Assembly: GCA_033807695.1 (NCBI GenBank)
Contig: CM066308.1
Location: 620,001 to 684,000, forward strand
Length of the DNA stretch: 64,000 nt
Source: Daedaleopsis sinensis
Lineage: Eukaryota; Basidiomycota; Agaricomycetes; Polyporales; Polyporaceae
Reading direction: 5' to 3'
Shown here piece after piece: positions 11,214 to 23,255 of this stretch. The notes below the pieces were generated by a model. The model saw only the letters and a list, made by a program, of their open reading frames with translations, did no database searches and had not been told where the DNA came from. Positions within the stretch are counted from its first letter, which is position 1, and the number at the start of each line of letters is the position of its first letter. A program made the translations under genes and the position numbers.

Positions 11214-12842
11214 TCATACACGTGCAAGGATATGTCGACTGACCTGCATTTTGGACCACAGAATGAGCAAGGAGCCGATGAGATTCAACAAACCGCACAA
11301 CACGATCATGCCGATATAGCTCCCACCACCGGCTTGGAAAACGGCTCCAGCGGTCGGGCTACCAGCCAGCACCCTGGAAGTACCGAAGTTGAAGGGTTAG
11401 GACAAGGTTCACGCGTATGATTAACACAGGCGCACTCACGCGAAAGAAGCGACGCTGTACAGGACTCCGATCCGAGTCCCAACCTCCTTCATGTCGGAGA
11501 TCTGAGTGACGCATGGGATTTGCATAGCGAGGAATGCGCCCGCGAAGCATCCGTAGAGGACCGCAAATGCGACAATGGGCACGAGAGACCGCGCGGCCGT
11601 CCAGAAGGCGAGCGCGAGAAGGGCCATGAGGAGGGCGGAGGGTGCTGCAATATTGAAGCGGCCAATAACATCGGCGAGGAGAGCAGGGACGATCCGCCCG
11701 ACGATGCTGCCCCCATTCATCGCCGAGACTATGTAGAAGGATGTCGCAGACGGGATGCCGTGTGTGACCGAGTAGGTTGAGACATAAGTGAACGGAATAA
11801 ATAGTCCTGCGGAAGTGCTTCTCGTCAGGGGCTTGTGCGGGATGATGGCGAGCGAAGACGAGAATGACATACCGAAATTGACGAAGAAGCATCCTGCTAC
11901 AAGAAGCACGAAGGGGGTATCTCGAAATATCTTTGCATCAGGCAAAGGAGAGATGAATTTGCGTTGAGGCGCTAGCCGGCTTGTGATCGTCAAGTTCCCG
12001 ACTATGCACAGTACGAGCAAGAGGAACCCGGACATTCGCGTCGTCCATCCGAATCCAATGCGGATGAATAGCTGTCGAAATACAATTGGAAACACGACAC
12101 CGCCTGTGTTCGTTAGCCTTGAAATGAATATACGATCAGGATATGATGATACCTACCTACTCCTGAACCGGCAATCGCGATTCCCACAGCGGTAGCTCGA
12201 AGCTTCGTGAAGTGTGTAGATATTGAAGCAAAGGACGGATAGAATCTTCGATCCCTATAAGCATTGCGCGCAGCCTGCAAGAGCGATGAAAAGCTCACAG
12301 CATTCCATATGATAGCCCAGTAAGTAGACCCTGGACGATCAGAAATTGATAGAACTTGGTGCATACGCTCGTAATCATAGTACTGAAGACGAGCAGAATT
12401 GATCCAGGAATGAGGATAACATGCGGGCCATAGGCGTCGAAGATCCGGCCAAGAAACGCTCCCTTTTCGGAGACTGGTCACTCCGATGAACCAAGTTATG
12501 AAAGACCGATGAACGCACCGAAAAGTATAATATCCAGAGTTGGAGCGAACCTATCCACGAGATGGTCGAGGGCGCTACGTCGCTGAGCTGATGTTCAGAG
12601 TACCATGTCTCAAACACTCCGAACGCGGTGAGCTGTCCACAACAGAAGAGGAGTGTTGCTGCGCCGAGAACAGTGAGCCAGGCCTTCGCACCCCTGTCCT
12701 GGCAGAGGGTGTAGTCGGCGGATTGAACGGGTATGTCTGCGGCGACGACCGGCAAGGACGATGCATTATCCGGAGTGCCGACTCTGTGTTGGTCGCTCGA
12801 CGAAGATGTGATGAGCGAGAGCGCTTTCTCCAGCTCAGACAT
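11214..12842 (-). CDS. Monocarboxylate-transporter-like MFS protein (tandem copy 1)
   Basis: Six exons on the minus strand: 12519-12842, 12299-12462, 12157-12254, 11873-12103, 11440-11806, 11214-11373, giving 447 residues. It belongs to the fungal MCT (SLC16-like) branch of the MFS: QLTAFGVFETWYSEHQL in the first loop, GRIFDAYGP (motif A), FYPSFASISTHF, GSGVGGVVFP, RIGFGWTTR and NGGSIVGRIVPAL. The first helix normally starts with a DGG-xx-W type motif; here it reads QDRGAKAW, so the usual DG pair is lost. The 66-nt intron at 11807-11872 keeps frame if retained. Introns match those of the neighbour at 13722-15363. A TATA box lies about 85 nt upstream of the start. Confidence 0.86.
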
Positions 12843-13721
12843 CGCGAGGGAGGAGGTTGGAGTTGGAGAGGAGAGGAAGACTCGAGAGTGCAGCGAAGCA
12901 CAGAGCCGGTGCTGCCCGCCGGTTATATAGCGGCCTTTAGCTCTCGCGAACGGAGGACACAGTGCTCCAAAGTTGGACTTGGCCACACGTAAGTACAGTG
13001 AGACACTTGCCCTCGCACGCGGGCCGTCGCAGGCCAATACGGATCCATGACGCGCACGCGAGGCAGAAGTCATCAATGACGCCTGCAGAGCGACTGATAG
13101 AATTGTGTCTGTATGAGAACCTCGCTCCATATTAGTGGGCGGCAAATATACGACTACACCCCTTTGGAATAGGAAATACCTGCTTAAAATCACGATGTGT
13201 AGTGCGTTCTCATCGACCAATTGTGCGCGATGGATCGAAGGTGTGTGGCCGGAGATAGGTACACTTGTACGGGCAGGTATTGTTAGTGGTGGACGTATAA
13301 CGTACTCGAGGCCCACGATGACTGCTCCGTTACTGCTTCTGGAGCCCTTCCCGGACCTTTCATAATAGAAGGGTGGTCACGATGGACCATGATTCTCGTA
13401 CAGACGCTCGGTGCCGAGGTGATCTCGAACGCTGTAGGACCTGAATGCGGCGGAGCGTGTGTGAAGTCGAGGACCCGTCATGCATGCTAGCTGCAACTCA
13501 CCAATTGCTTAGCCGCCCATGCGGGCGTCCAGACTCAGGCGCAGGAGGGCCGAGGTCGAGGGGGGCCCTCCGGTCGAGTACTGGCAGGAGCTTGCTATAT
13601 GGTGGTGCCGTGCGACTCAAATAGAGAATGCAAGGATTGCTTGGCGTGCAGCTATGATACAGTAGTCTACAATGTTAGAGCACAAGCGGCGCACCGTGCA
13701 CGGAAGTCCATAAGTTCGTAA
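12843..13721. other. Intergenic region between tandem MCT-like genes
   Basis: The right-hand 3' end of the second transporter gene and the left-hand promoter of the first lie here. Near 13536-13572 there is a short GC-rich inverted repeat (GGAGGGCC ... GGCCCTCC). No gene is supported. Confidence 0.4.
12923..12929 (-). promoter_or_regulatory. TATA box of MCT-like gene 1
   Basis: TATATAA on the minus strand lies 81-87 nt upstream of the start codon at 12842 and is followed by a CT-rich leader. This spacing is usual for basidiomycete core promoters. Confidence 0.6.
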
Positions 13722-15363
13722 TCAGACCCGCGCCAGGATCCGGGGCTGTATTCGTTGCCGAGACCACAGCATGAAGAACGACCCTGCAATGTTCGCGACT
13801 CCACACAGGATGATCATCCCGGTATAGGAACCGTGGTTCGCCTTAAGGCTCGCACCTGCTGCAGGTCCGCCTGCTAGTGCACTGTGCCCGAAAGCGTCCA
13901 GACGACCGTGTCTCAGCATGCGGAGCGCCACAAAGCCGGGGAAGAAGGGTGTGACTCACGCAAACGAGATGATGCTGTACAAGACCCCAATCCGCGTCCC
14001 GATTTCCTTGATCTTCTCCCCTTCGGAGATTTGGGCGACGCACGGGATGAGCATGGCGATGAAGGCGCCCGAGAGGAAGCCATAGAGAATCGCAAAGAGA
14101 AGGATGCTAACGAGAGTCTTCGCGAACACCCAGAACACGAGGGTAGATAGGCCCAGGAGGAAAGCGCATGGTGTCATGACATTGAAACGGCCGACGAGGT
14201 CTGACACGAACGGCGGCGCGAGGCGTCCCATGATGCCGCCCCCGTTCATTGCTGAAATGATATAGAACGCCGTGTTCGCGGAGATGTCGTGGGCCCTGGC
14301 GTAGTCGGCGATATAGAAGAAAGGGATGAAGAGTCCTGGGCGGCTCCCGTCAGCGCTACTTAGTGGTACTTGATAAATAGGCCACTTACCAAGACACACG
14401 AGGATGCTTCCTATGACCACGAGCATGAACGGAGTATCTCGAAAGATCTTGGTATCAAGCCATGGTGCACTGCTGCGCGCAGGACCTCGACGACTCGTCA
14501 CCGTGAACACGGCAGCGACACAACAGAAGAGGGATATGAATCCAGATACCCTTACAGCCCACGCGAAGCCGACTCGGGCGAACAGTTGTTGGAACATTAT
14601 GGGATACACGACACCACCTGCTCATCAATGAGCGGAAGTGGTTCTCGCGTAGTCAAGCATGGCACGAACCTACTCCAGAACCTGTGAAAGCAATACCAAG
14701 TGCTGTTCCTCTATACTTCGAGAAATATGTCGAGATAGCAGAGAGGGATGGGTAGAAGCTAGGACGACATTACTGGACTGAACGATCTCAGCGAGAATGG
14801 ACTCACATCATGCCCACACCAAGGCCGAATAGAACGCCCTGCGCAAGTATGTATTGATAGTATTGCGAAGCTAGACTTGTCATCATGATGCTGAAGACCA
14901 GTACAACAGTGCCAGGGACCATGATTACGCGCGGCCCGTAGGAATCGAAGATGCGCCCGATGAAGCCGCCCTGTTATGAGGAAAATTGTCAGCGGAGGGC
15001 GCAGATGAAATACAACGTGCGACCACTCACTGAGAAGAAGAATATCCATAGTTGAATCGACCCGATCCATGCTATTGTAGAGGGCGGCAGGTGACTCAGC
15101 TGGTGCTCGGCGTACCATGTCTGAAACGTCCCAAACGCGTTGAGCTGCCCGAATGTGCAGAACAACGCGAGGAATGCGCCGAAGACGGTGAGCCACGCGT
15201 CCATGCCGCCATCCGGGAACGCGTCGCGTGGCGCAGCCGCAGTCGAAGTCGCCTTGTGTTCGGAGGTAGCGTCATTTTCCCTAGTGGTCACCGCTGTGGC
15301 GGTCTCGTAGTTGAGTTCGTCATCTGTCGACCTCTTCGCGAAATTCTTCTCTACATCGGCCAT
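13722..15363 (-). CDS. Monocarboxylate-transporter-like MFS protein (tandem copy 2)
   Basis: Six exons on the minus strand: 15031-15363, 14807-14970, 14670-14758, 14390-14617, 13960-14335, 13722-13881, giving 449 residues. The family entry motif is intact (FPDGGMDAWLTVFGAF), followed by GQLNAFGTFQTWYAEHQL, GRIFDSYGPR, FYPSLSAISTYF, GSGVGGVVYP and NGGGIMGRLAPPF. Twelve hydrophobic segments are expected. The last exon ends SRQRIQPRILARV, which aligns with the end of copy 1. Both genes lie head to tail on the same strand, so they arose by tandem duplication. Fungal members carry monocarboxylates, riboflavin or unknown organic acids; the substrate cannot be told here. Confidence 0.88.
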
Positions 15364-17046
15364 CGAGGGAGATCTAGAGCAGGGAGGAAGAGCAGGGAGG
15401 TGCACGCGAGGTGCGCGGTGGGTGGGGAGCGTGGCGACGGAGCGGAATGCAGCACGTCAGGGCACCGGAACTATAAGTGCGGACTATTACGGTGTCGTCC
15501 AACGTGAGAACCGCGTGAGTGAATCTCGAATCGGGGATAGATTGGAAGCCATATGCCGCCCAAGCTGTCCGCCTTCTCGGAGAAGTTGTCAGCTCGGACT
15601 CGAGGAATGACTGGCCGCTGGCGTAAATATGAGTACCTACAATCTGCCAGTGAACTTGATGCTTGCCACATGGCCTCGACGATGCGATCTATCAGGTTCA
15701 TCGCGACAACAAGGCAATTTGCGCAATGATGTTCTCGCTGCAAGGTACATCTGGGTAGTGGCACTTCATTCACCTCGTCCAGCCTGGCACCGCACCTGTC
15801 AGATCGAGATACGTCAGAGCGCGTAAAGTGAAGTAACGGAACTTCCTACTCGCAACGAATGGACGTGGATGAGGGAATTTGACGTTCGGCCCTGTAATGC
15901 CCCATCCGTCGACCACGGACTGTTGGACATCGCAAGAAATGCTAGTAAACTTACATGGAACCGGTAGATGGGAACGTCTGCGTTTCAACGGCTTCGGAAT
16001 CCATAAAGTCCTCCGAAGACGAAGTCACCGGGAACACGGTTGCAGACTGTTGCTGCAGCTCTTCCGCTTTGTCGCGTGCTGCGGAACGTCCCGGGAATGT
16101 CGCTCAACGGCTCGTGGTCCAGTCGAAAGACAGACAGATGTCCACATGCCTGTCAAAGGCAGATCAGTACCCACGACGAGATCGTAGCGCGCAGTGGAGA
16201 CGCCGTGAGTGGATATGACTGACCCCTCAGCACTAGACATGTTAGCTCACCTCTCACTCAGGCTATGCAGTATCTGCGCGAGAGAATCGGCAACAAGATT
16301 GTATTCGAGCTCTACTCAGAAGTTGCTCAGGGCGAGCGGCGCGCTTTGGCACAGGGTCAAGTCAGCGTCCAGCGGCCCGCCGGCACAAACCCTACAACCA
16401 AGTAGATGTCAGTGAACCCACAATGATACCTAGATTAATACAAGAGCTTGTCTTGCTTGGAATGGAGGCAACTCCGCGACGTCGGCCCTCCGACTGCAAT
16501 CCGGAACGACTTGTCGGTTCATCGGTGGCCGTGAGAAGAAGGTTTGATTCGGGCTTAACCCGGTGCAAGGCTGCGATTCGCTGAGCATGAACGGCGAGCG
16601 CGCCCGTCACCGCGCGTGCCAGAGCGCCGGAACGGTGTTACACGTCCTTGGTTCTCGGATGACTAGGGCCCAGACGTCTTGCGTGTTCTCGAAGTTCGAA
16701 GTGGCTGGGAGACCTACCTCCGTGGCACGAGCTGTTGATTATCGGGTATCCGATACTCGAAGACGAGTCGTGGAAGCCTTCCCCAGAACTATACTGTCGA
16801 GCACTGACTAGAAGACCGCAGGATGCATAACGAGTGATGCGTCCGAGGAAGATGTCCAGCAACATACAGTATACTGTCGTATCACCGAAACCTTGACGTT
16901 CGGATACATTTAGGGGTGCTGTCCGCTTAGCCCCGCGTTCACTGTTTTACAAATATGTACAGGCTGCACTGCGATTCTCCACATCTTATATCAGACACAG
17001 GCCTCTCATGAGCGCAAGAGGCAACTCACCCGAACACAACGGTATC
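15364..17046. other. Long intergenic region, no supported gene
   Basis: About 1.7 kb. Several open stretches lie near 16150-16420 and 16430-16560. One possible exon join (donor near 16204, acceptor near 16261) gives peptides in more than one frame, none recognisable. It may hold a decayed gene. The left end is the promoter of the second MCT-like gene; a weak CTTATAG lies near 15466 on the minus strand. Confidence 0.35.
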
Positions 17047-20000
17047 CTACCACTGCTGGTAGACAACAGAGCCATGCTCATTCCCAAGGTATTGTACCCG
17101 CAGATTTGCGTGCAGACCCTTGAACCCACGCGCCTCCAAAACGACGGGTTCCCCAGGGAAGACGTCCACGGCGTTGTCGCTCCAGCGCACACGCTCCTGC
17201 CTCCCCAGCGCGCCCTCCCCAGCCTCGTCGACCGAGAAGAACACGCCCTTCGCGGGGCGCTCGACTGTCACCTTGACCTCCTCGCCCTCGACTTGCACGC
17301 TGAGCTTCGGGTCCGGCACGTCGAGCAGGCGGTACGGCTGGGGCCAGTCTGCCGCGCGCGCGAGAACCGCACCAGAGGCCGCGTCGAGCAGGCGCGCGCC
17401 GACAACGACCGAGTACGACGGGTCCACCGCGTTCTCTGACGCGCGGGGCGGGCCCGGCACGCGGAGTGACGCGATCTCCGTCGACTGATTCGGGAGGAGC
17501 GTGGCGTCAATCGTCTGGGCCTCCTTCCAGTCCGAGTTGAGGTCGGTGAACGAGACCTCGAGCCGGACTTCGCGCGGCTCGAGCGAGCTGTTCTGGCCCC
17601 AAATGTCTACGGTCGCGGACACGGAGCGGAACGCTCCAAACTCGTAGAACTACCGCGGCGGCAGGTCAGCGAACGTCAATTTACCGTGTGTGAAGAGCAT
17701 GCATTACCTGCTTTGGGCGGTCGTTCTCGCGATTTTGCGCGACCTTTAGTAAGAGGATGCCTCGTTAGAGGTGGATCCGGCGGCCACCGACGTCAACTAC
17801 GCTCACCGTCCTGGCCATCGCGACTGAGATTGGCTTCAGCTCCCGTGCAATAGTGTAGTAGACAGATTTCGCGCGAAGCTGCCGAACGGTCAGCCGAAAG
17901 TGAACTGTGCTTCATTGACAATGGTGTGCTTACGAAGAAGTCCGCGATCGCCCACGAGACGACAGGCCAGCAGTCATTCAGTTGCCATACGAGCACACCA
18001 GAGGTCTAGACCTGCTGTGAGCCACACATCATAGCCAGCTTAATGACGGAGACGCACATACTGCTTGCCCTTTCCGCGCCATTCACGTCGCCACGCGCGG
18101 TAGGCCAGGCCTACGGCCTCGGCCTGCATAAGCTGGCTGTTGTAGACGTGGCTGTCAAACGACCTACATCAGACACACAGCACACAGCATAGGAGCAGGG
18201 GCGACAGTCGGAGACTCACGTCTCAAGGTCGCTCGTGAGCTTGAAGTTGTCGTTCATGACGATCGCGAAGCGCCGTTCGTGACTGCCTGCGCGGTCGTGC
18301 TGCGCCATGAGCTTCGACTGCGCCCACCGGTCCTTCGTGTTACCGTCCAGCCAGTAGTCGACGGTCTTGATGTCGGGGAATGACGGGATACCAAACTCGC
18401 TATTCGAGAAGCACTATCAGCGCACAGACAGCCAAGACACGGGTAAACTGCAGACCTGACAAAGCGTCCGCCGCGAGACGGGTACTCCTGCCACGGCAGC
18501 TCTTTGCCGCCCCAGATGTCCCACTGGTGAACATCACCGATAGTCGGGTCACTAGTGTCCCAACCCTTTCCGCCGTACGGAGATCCGCGGTGGTAAGGGA
18601 TGAGAGGATCGCAGTGCTCCGCAATGACCGCCGGGAACACCTCTTCATAGAGGACCCGCGCAGGAAGCTCCGCGATGCCTATAAATTGCAGCGGTTAGGG
18701 TCGACAAGTAACGAAGCAGTGCTGCTCAGCCCGACCTCCCCACTGAAGAACCATCTGGTAATCTAGACAGTCATGAGCTCTTGCCGAACGGTCCAGATTC
18801 GGCACATACCCTCGTTGTTCCCGCAGAAAATGGCCATGGCAGGGTGGTGCCTGAGACGCTTCACGTTGTCGACCGCCTCATTGCGCACATTCTCCACGAA
18901 GGAGTCGAACGCGGGATACACGCCGCACGCGAACTGGAAGTCCTGCCACACCAAGACGCCGAGCTCTGCGGACCCGAACCGCGAACGCATCGCAATCAGT
19001 TATCAACTGATTGCACGTCGAGGAAGATGACGGACCGTCACATAAGTCGTAAAACACGTCGGGCTCATACACGCCTCCGCCCCATAGGCGGACCATGTTC
19101 TGATTTCCGTCCCGGAGGAGAGTGAGCCAAGCGCGGTAATCGTCGTCGGTCAATGCCGTCAGGAAGTTATGTGCGGGAATCCAGTTCGAGCCTAACAGAT
19201 GTTATCATTTTTGCGCAAGTACGACTCGGATCGTGACATGACGACATACCACCCATGAACATCCGTACACCGTTCACCTCAAATAGGAACGTCGTACCCT
19301 TACCGTACCGATCAGGCTCCTCAAGGGGTTCTTGGATAATCTCGACGCTCCTGAAGCCGATCCTTTTTGTGAGGCTGTCAAGAACCGCACCGTTCTGCAC
19401 GACCGTTAGCTCCGCGGACCCGGTCGCAGTAGAGGCAGGCACGTACCTCGCCGAGCAGGTAGATGTCGACCGTGTATAGCTTTTGGTTGCCGTAACCGAC
19501 CGGCCACCACAACTCGACCTTGTCTTTCAGGTCCCAACTGATGGTGTCTTTCAACAACGACAGCGCTGCCGTTTGCGAGACCTGCTGTTCATGAATAATA
19601 GTTCCATCGAGCTCCTTCAGGACGACCTTGACTTCCTTGACGGCGGTGAAATCGCCAGAAACCGATACATCGACCTTCAGCGATGGCGATAAAGCGGGGG
19701 CAGCTGAAACAGCCGCGCGGGTGTTCGCACTCTCGATGCGAGCGTTGTAGGTGATCAGTGAAATCGTCCGATATGGACCACAGGTCATCAGCTCTGGGCC
19801 CTGCGAGGACGTCGGTGAAAAGGCGAGCAAAGTAACAGGATTCAGCGTACCCAGTCCCATCTGAGCACGTCCACCGTCAGCACTTACGTCCGCGGTAGAA
19901 ATCGCCTGCTAACTCACCGCCAGCCGTACTGTGCCTTACGGACGTACACTCGGCTCGGGTCGCCGAGGTTGCAGGAGCCGGCTCTGACGCGACCATACTG

Positions 20001-21150
20001 ACCTTCGAGCTCCTTCGCGAGCTTCTTCGCGGAGGTGAAGTGTAAGAGGAGGACGTTATCGGTGTCCTTGAGGTTTCCCTTCGACAGCGGGACCTGATAG
20101 TGCGATGTCAGTGGTTGTGCGCAGTTCCCACGACACGTAGAACAAGAGAAGGAAGGTGGCCCAAGTCTCGAAATGTGGGTATATGCGCTTCGCGAAGATG
20201 CTGTCGCCCGATGACCCCCCGCAGGCACTGCGATTTCACGTACGAGTCAATCCCTGAATTGTGGACATTTTCCATGTGCTGGAATGCAGAGAGGCGATGT
20301 TGGGGGTAGGAAAGATCAAGAGGAAAGATACTGGAGAGAAGGCTCGATGAACCCCGGCCGTTATATATCCCAGTCAATGCCCTCTCGCCAAACGCATGCA
20401 ATGCGTCACCACGCGTTATAAACGGCTCACGATCAGCGCTCAACCTTCGCGATGAGCAGGTCTACAATTCAGATGCTACGACTGTTCCCGCGTGAAAGAT
20501 GAGTAGGTGAGACAGCGGCGTCATATGCATAAGTCACGCGCATGTACGCAGAGATTATCGTTGCAGCATGATGGGCGTTCACGAGGAAAGTGTGGAGAAG
20601 TGTTGCACAGAACAAGTAGCAATAGGGCGGGAATGGAATGTAGATAACGAGAGGCTCACCGTCCAGGTACGGAACATGTTGTCGGCGTACAGTATCTTCT
20701 TCCCGTTCTAAGCACCGCGCATGAGCTGCAATCATGGGAGCGAACTCATACGACATGAGACTCACGAGGTACACGTCGCAGAGGGTGTCCAGGCCCTCGA
20801 AGACGAGTTCGGCATTCTTCCACCCGCGCTCCTGATCCGCGACGTCGAACTTGGTGTAGTACAACCATTCGCGGTCTCCGATCCCTGCAGATATCGGATA
20901 CAGAGTCATCTTGTGCCCCCCCTCACGACCCGACGAGGGAATACTCACATTGGACTTCGTGCTCGTTGAAGCCGAGAAAAGGGTCTGGGATGCGACCCGC
21001 CTTCAGGAGTTCGACGTGGACCTCGGATGGGAACGTAGTCGCGGTCGTCCAGGAGGAGGTCGCGCTGATCTCATCGACGACGGACGCGACGGCGAGGTCG
21101 CGCTCTTTCCACAACCAGTTTTGAGAAATGGGGGAGACATTGGCCGACAT
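17047..21150 (-). CDS. Beta-mannosidase, GH2
   Basis: Seventeen exons on the minus strand: 20949-21150, 20766-20884, 20660-20707, 19918-20093, 19851-19860, 19447-19800, 19250-19394, 19036-19191, 18810-18965, 18736-18762, 18456-18678, 18220-18399, 18058-18163, 17934-18005, 17807-17878, 17708-17743, 17047-17649. The product is 894 residues, the usual family size. It removes terminal beta-1,4-mannose from manno-oligosaccharides and N-glycan cores. Motifs include FPSEVHVELLKAG near the start, RWDWGPELMTCGPYR, NWIPAHNFL, the acid/base Glu in FCGNNE (E455) and the nucleophile Glu in SEFG (E540), then VLVWQLNDCWPVVSWA. No signal peptide is evident, so it may be intracellular. Exon 5 is only 10 nt and encodes WDW. 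Intron 3 is 566 nt, ten times the usual size. Confidence 0.93.
20361..20367 (-). promoter_or_regulatory. TATA-like box inside beta-mannosidase intron 3
   Basis: TATATAA on the minus strand within the 566-nt intron (20094-20659) is followed by a CT-rich tract and, about 90 nt on, an ATG near 20273. This resembles the core promoters elsewhere in this window. It could start a 5'-shortened transcript, or it may be chance. Confidence 0.35.
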
Positions 21151-21584
21151 GGTTGTGGTCCGAATCTGAGAGGGTGAGATCATCCTCATCCTAGACGACA
21201 GATCCCTCCATAGATTGCCCAACGCTGGCACGGGGTCTTATCGACGGGTTGGACGGACCGCTGGATGAGCTTTGCCCCCGCGCGAGTAGCTTTAGACGAG
21301 ACGCGGCGGGTGTCCCGGATAGACTTCATTCCCGCACCGTGCACGCACATCCGGGCTTCTATAGAAGGCTAGGCGTATCTGCTTGGGTCATGACGAAGAA
21401 CTCCGATCGTGGGGTGAATGATTGAACATTGGCAAGTTCAAATGGGTATACATTGCCAGCAGACTGTAAGTAAGAGGTAGAAATTCCGATTCCACTAAAG
21501 AATCGGTCTTCTTCTTGTCGTGGCTCGCATGCGTCACGTGAATTTCCTGGCACCCGGGTTTATCCTATGTCCATCCCGTTCTCC

Positions 21585-21905
21585 TCCGTTCTTGAAGCCA
21601 GAAAGGAGTCCGTTTCACGTGACATTTGGCACCGCGACCCCTGGCACCTCCAGATGTAGGTTGCTCCAAAAGTTGTACTTAACATGAGCGGGAACTCCCT
21701 GTTGACCGTTGAACGTTGAATGTTGAACCAGCGGTGAGTACATGTACACTAGAAACTGCCAGAGCACTATAATGAGCCCATACATGAGAGATGTTCGGCG
21801 CCGCTGGGCGAGGGCTGGCAGAGCCTGCCCGAGGCGCGGCGCCCTCCGACGAGTCAGGCTCATACGAATCTCAGACTGAGCCTACAAGTGACTACAACGA
21901 CTTAC
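21585..21905 (-). repeat. Dispersed repeat, copy A
   Basis: On the minus strand this matches the plus strand at about 49745-50040. Shared blocks in the same order are a GC-rich palindromic core (GGCGCCGCGCC ... CAGCCCTCG ... AGCGGCGCCG), a CATGTATGGGCTCATT-like block, and a GGTGCCAGGGGTCGCGGTGC block followed by GTCACGTGAA. The spacing differs by small indels. There is no coding capacity. It could be a solo LTR or a MITE remnant; the ends were not defined. Confidence 0.6.
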
Positions 21906-22392
21906 GGTGCTAGTAAATGTGAATTAATAAAATATGTATGTCATTGTAGAGGTACATCCAGACAGCCGCACTTTAGAAAGGTTGGTCATCTCATACATAA
22001 TCTGTAAACCTCGAAGGTAGAATTCGAGCGGCGTTAGTAGAGACAGTTCTCCCCCCCATTCAGTAAGGGATCCTGTACATTGACTCGTCTGCCTAGGAGA
22101 TACAAGATTTGGGCTAGGATCATAATTTTACCGCTAATAAACTGCAAAGCGTACCAGTCCGAATCGTGTCCAGGACTGTTCGGAGGGCTCTACGTATGCA
22201 TGCTAGTTGTTTCCTTACTGTGGAATCGGACCTAGCGTGCGAAGCATCGCGATCACCTACCAAGTATCTTACACTCACGACGTGACATGTACATCCCCTA
22301 AGCCTCCTGCAAGCCTCCTCACCTCGTTTTCGCAAATGTGTATGTCCTCCCCTAAATCGCGACCCGTTCTTCAAAGAGTTCGTGTCGTAACA

Positions 22393-22415
22393 CGCGTTGT
22401 CTCGCGGACAACGCG
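22393..22415. repeat. Perfect short hairpin
   Basis: CGCGTTGTC and GACAACGCG form a 9-bp stem around a 5-nt loop. It lies in a non-coding stretch. No function is implied. Confidence 0.5.
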
Positions 22416-22790
22416 CTTCAGAGGAGATTATTCTGCCAGGGGAATGAGGCATCGCGAGCGAAGAGAGAAAGCGTTCAGCGAGCCAATTGAACCTGGTGGT
22501 TGAGAGAAAAAGCTCGAGACTGGCAAGCCGTCGTTGAAAACGATGTGACAGAGACACGTGATCGTTACTTCGTGACTGAGTTTCCCGAAAATACCTGGGT
22601 TTCGGAGATTGTGAGCAAAAGGTAGGAGCTGTATTTGGAGAATCGCCAGCTACATAACACATCCGGATTGTCAGAACTTCTGGATCTTATTGAATTTGTA
22701 GCCAATGCTATCAAGCGCCGCCTTCGGACACTTAGCAGGAGAGGAGGCAGGAGGAGGGACCACACCTTTCCTCTAACCCTCATCTCGACA

Positions 22791-22812
22791 TCCTCCTCCT
22801 CCTCCTCCTCCT
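22791..22812. repeat. (TCC)n microsatellite
   Basis: About seven uninterrupted TCC units lie in non-coding sequence. Confidence 0.85.
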
Positions 22813-23156
22813 CGCCTACAAGCTCTGAGTTCAGATCACACTTAAAGTCCTCGCCACACATCAAATAAAACGGACGGCTGCTTACCCCAGCTTTCATAGC
22901 CGAAAACATGCCTCGACAGGACAGGCAAATTCCCTACCATCGCCCTTCTCCGACCTGGAACATCCCGTCTTAAGGCTCATTCGGCGCTGAAGATCATGCA
23001 TTTGGTACTTGCTCAACCAAATACTTGTGAGCTGTTGATCTGGTCTGTGCTCGATCCGCAAAGGCCACGAAGCACTGGGCGCTATCAGCCTTTGTCTCCG
23101 AATCCAAACGCCCATACAAAGTGATCTATTCTATCGCCTTTGTTCACTTCGCCGGC

Positions 23157-23163
23157 TATATAG
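23157..23163 (+). promoter_or_regulatory. TATA box of coiled-coil gene
   Basis: TATATAG lies 93 nt before the ATG at 23256, followed by a CT-rich leader. The layout matches the other promoters in the window. Confidence 0.55.
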
Positions 23164-23255
23164 CTCCTTCGCATCTCTGTTTTAGCTTCGACGCTCTTTG
23201 ACCTGGAGCTTCGAAGTCACCACCTCTCTCGTCTCGTGCACACCCCCACGACTCG

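Larger units (their letters stand above)
21151..23255. other. Gene-poor region with a dispersed repeat and a microsatellite
   Basis: The left end is the beta-mannosidase promoter side. A repeat related to one near 49.8 kb lies at about 21585-21905. A perfect 9-bp-stem hairpin lies at 22393-22415. A TCC repeat lies at 22791-22812. A 180-residue open frame on the minus strand (22120-22662) has no recognisable domain and is not called as a gene. Confidence 0.45.

Noticed and set aside
16150..16560. A two-exon gene near 16.2-16.5 kb
   Set aside because: The donor and acceptor are acceptable, but two frames are equally open and neither resembles a known protein.
22120..22662. 180-residue minus-strand frame
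   Set aside because: There is no recognisable domain, no intron support and an unusual composition. Chance frames of this size are expected in GC-rich DNA.
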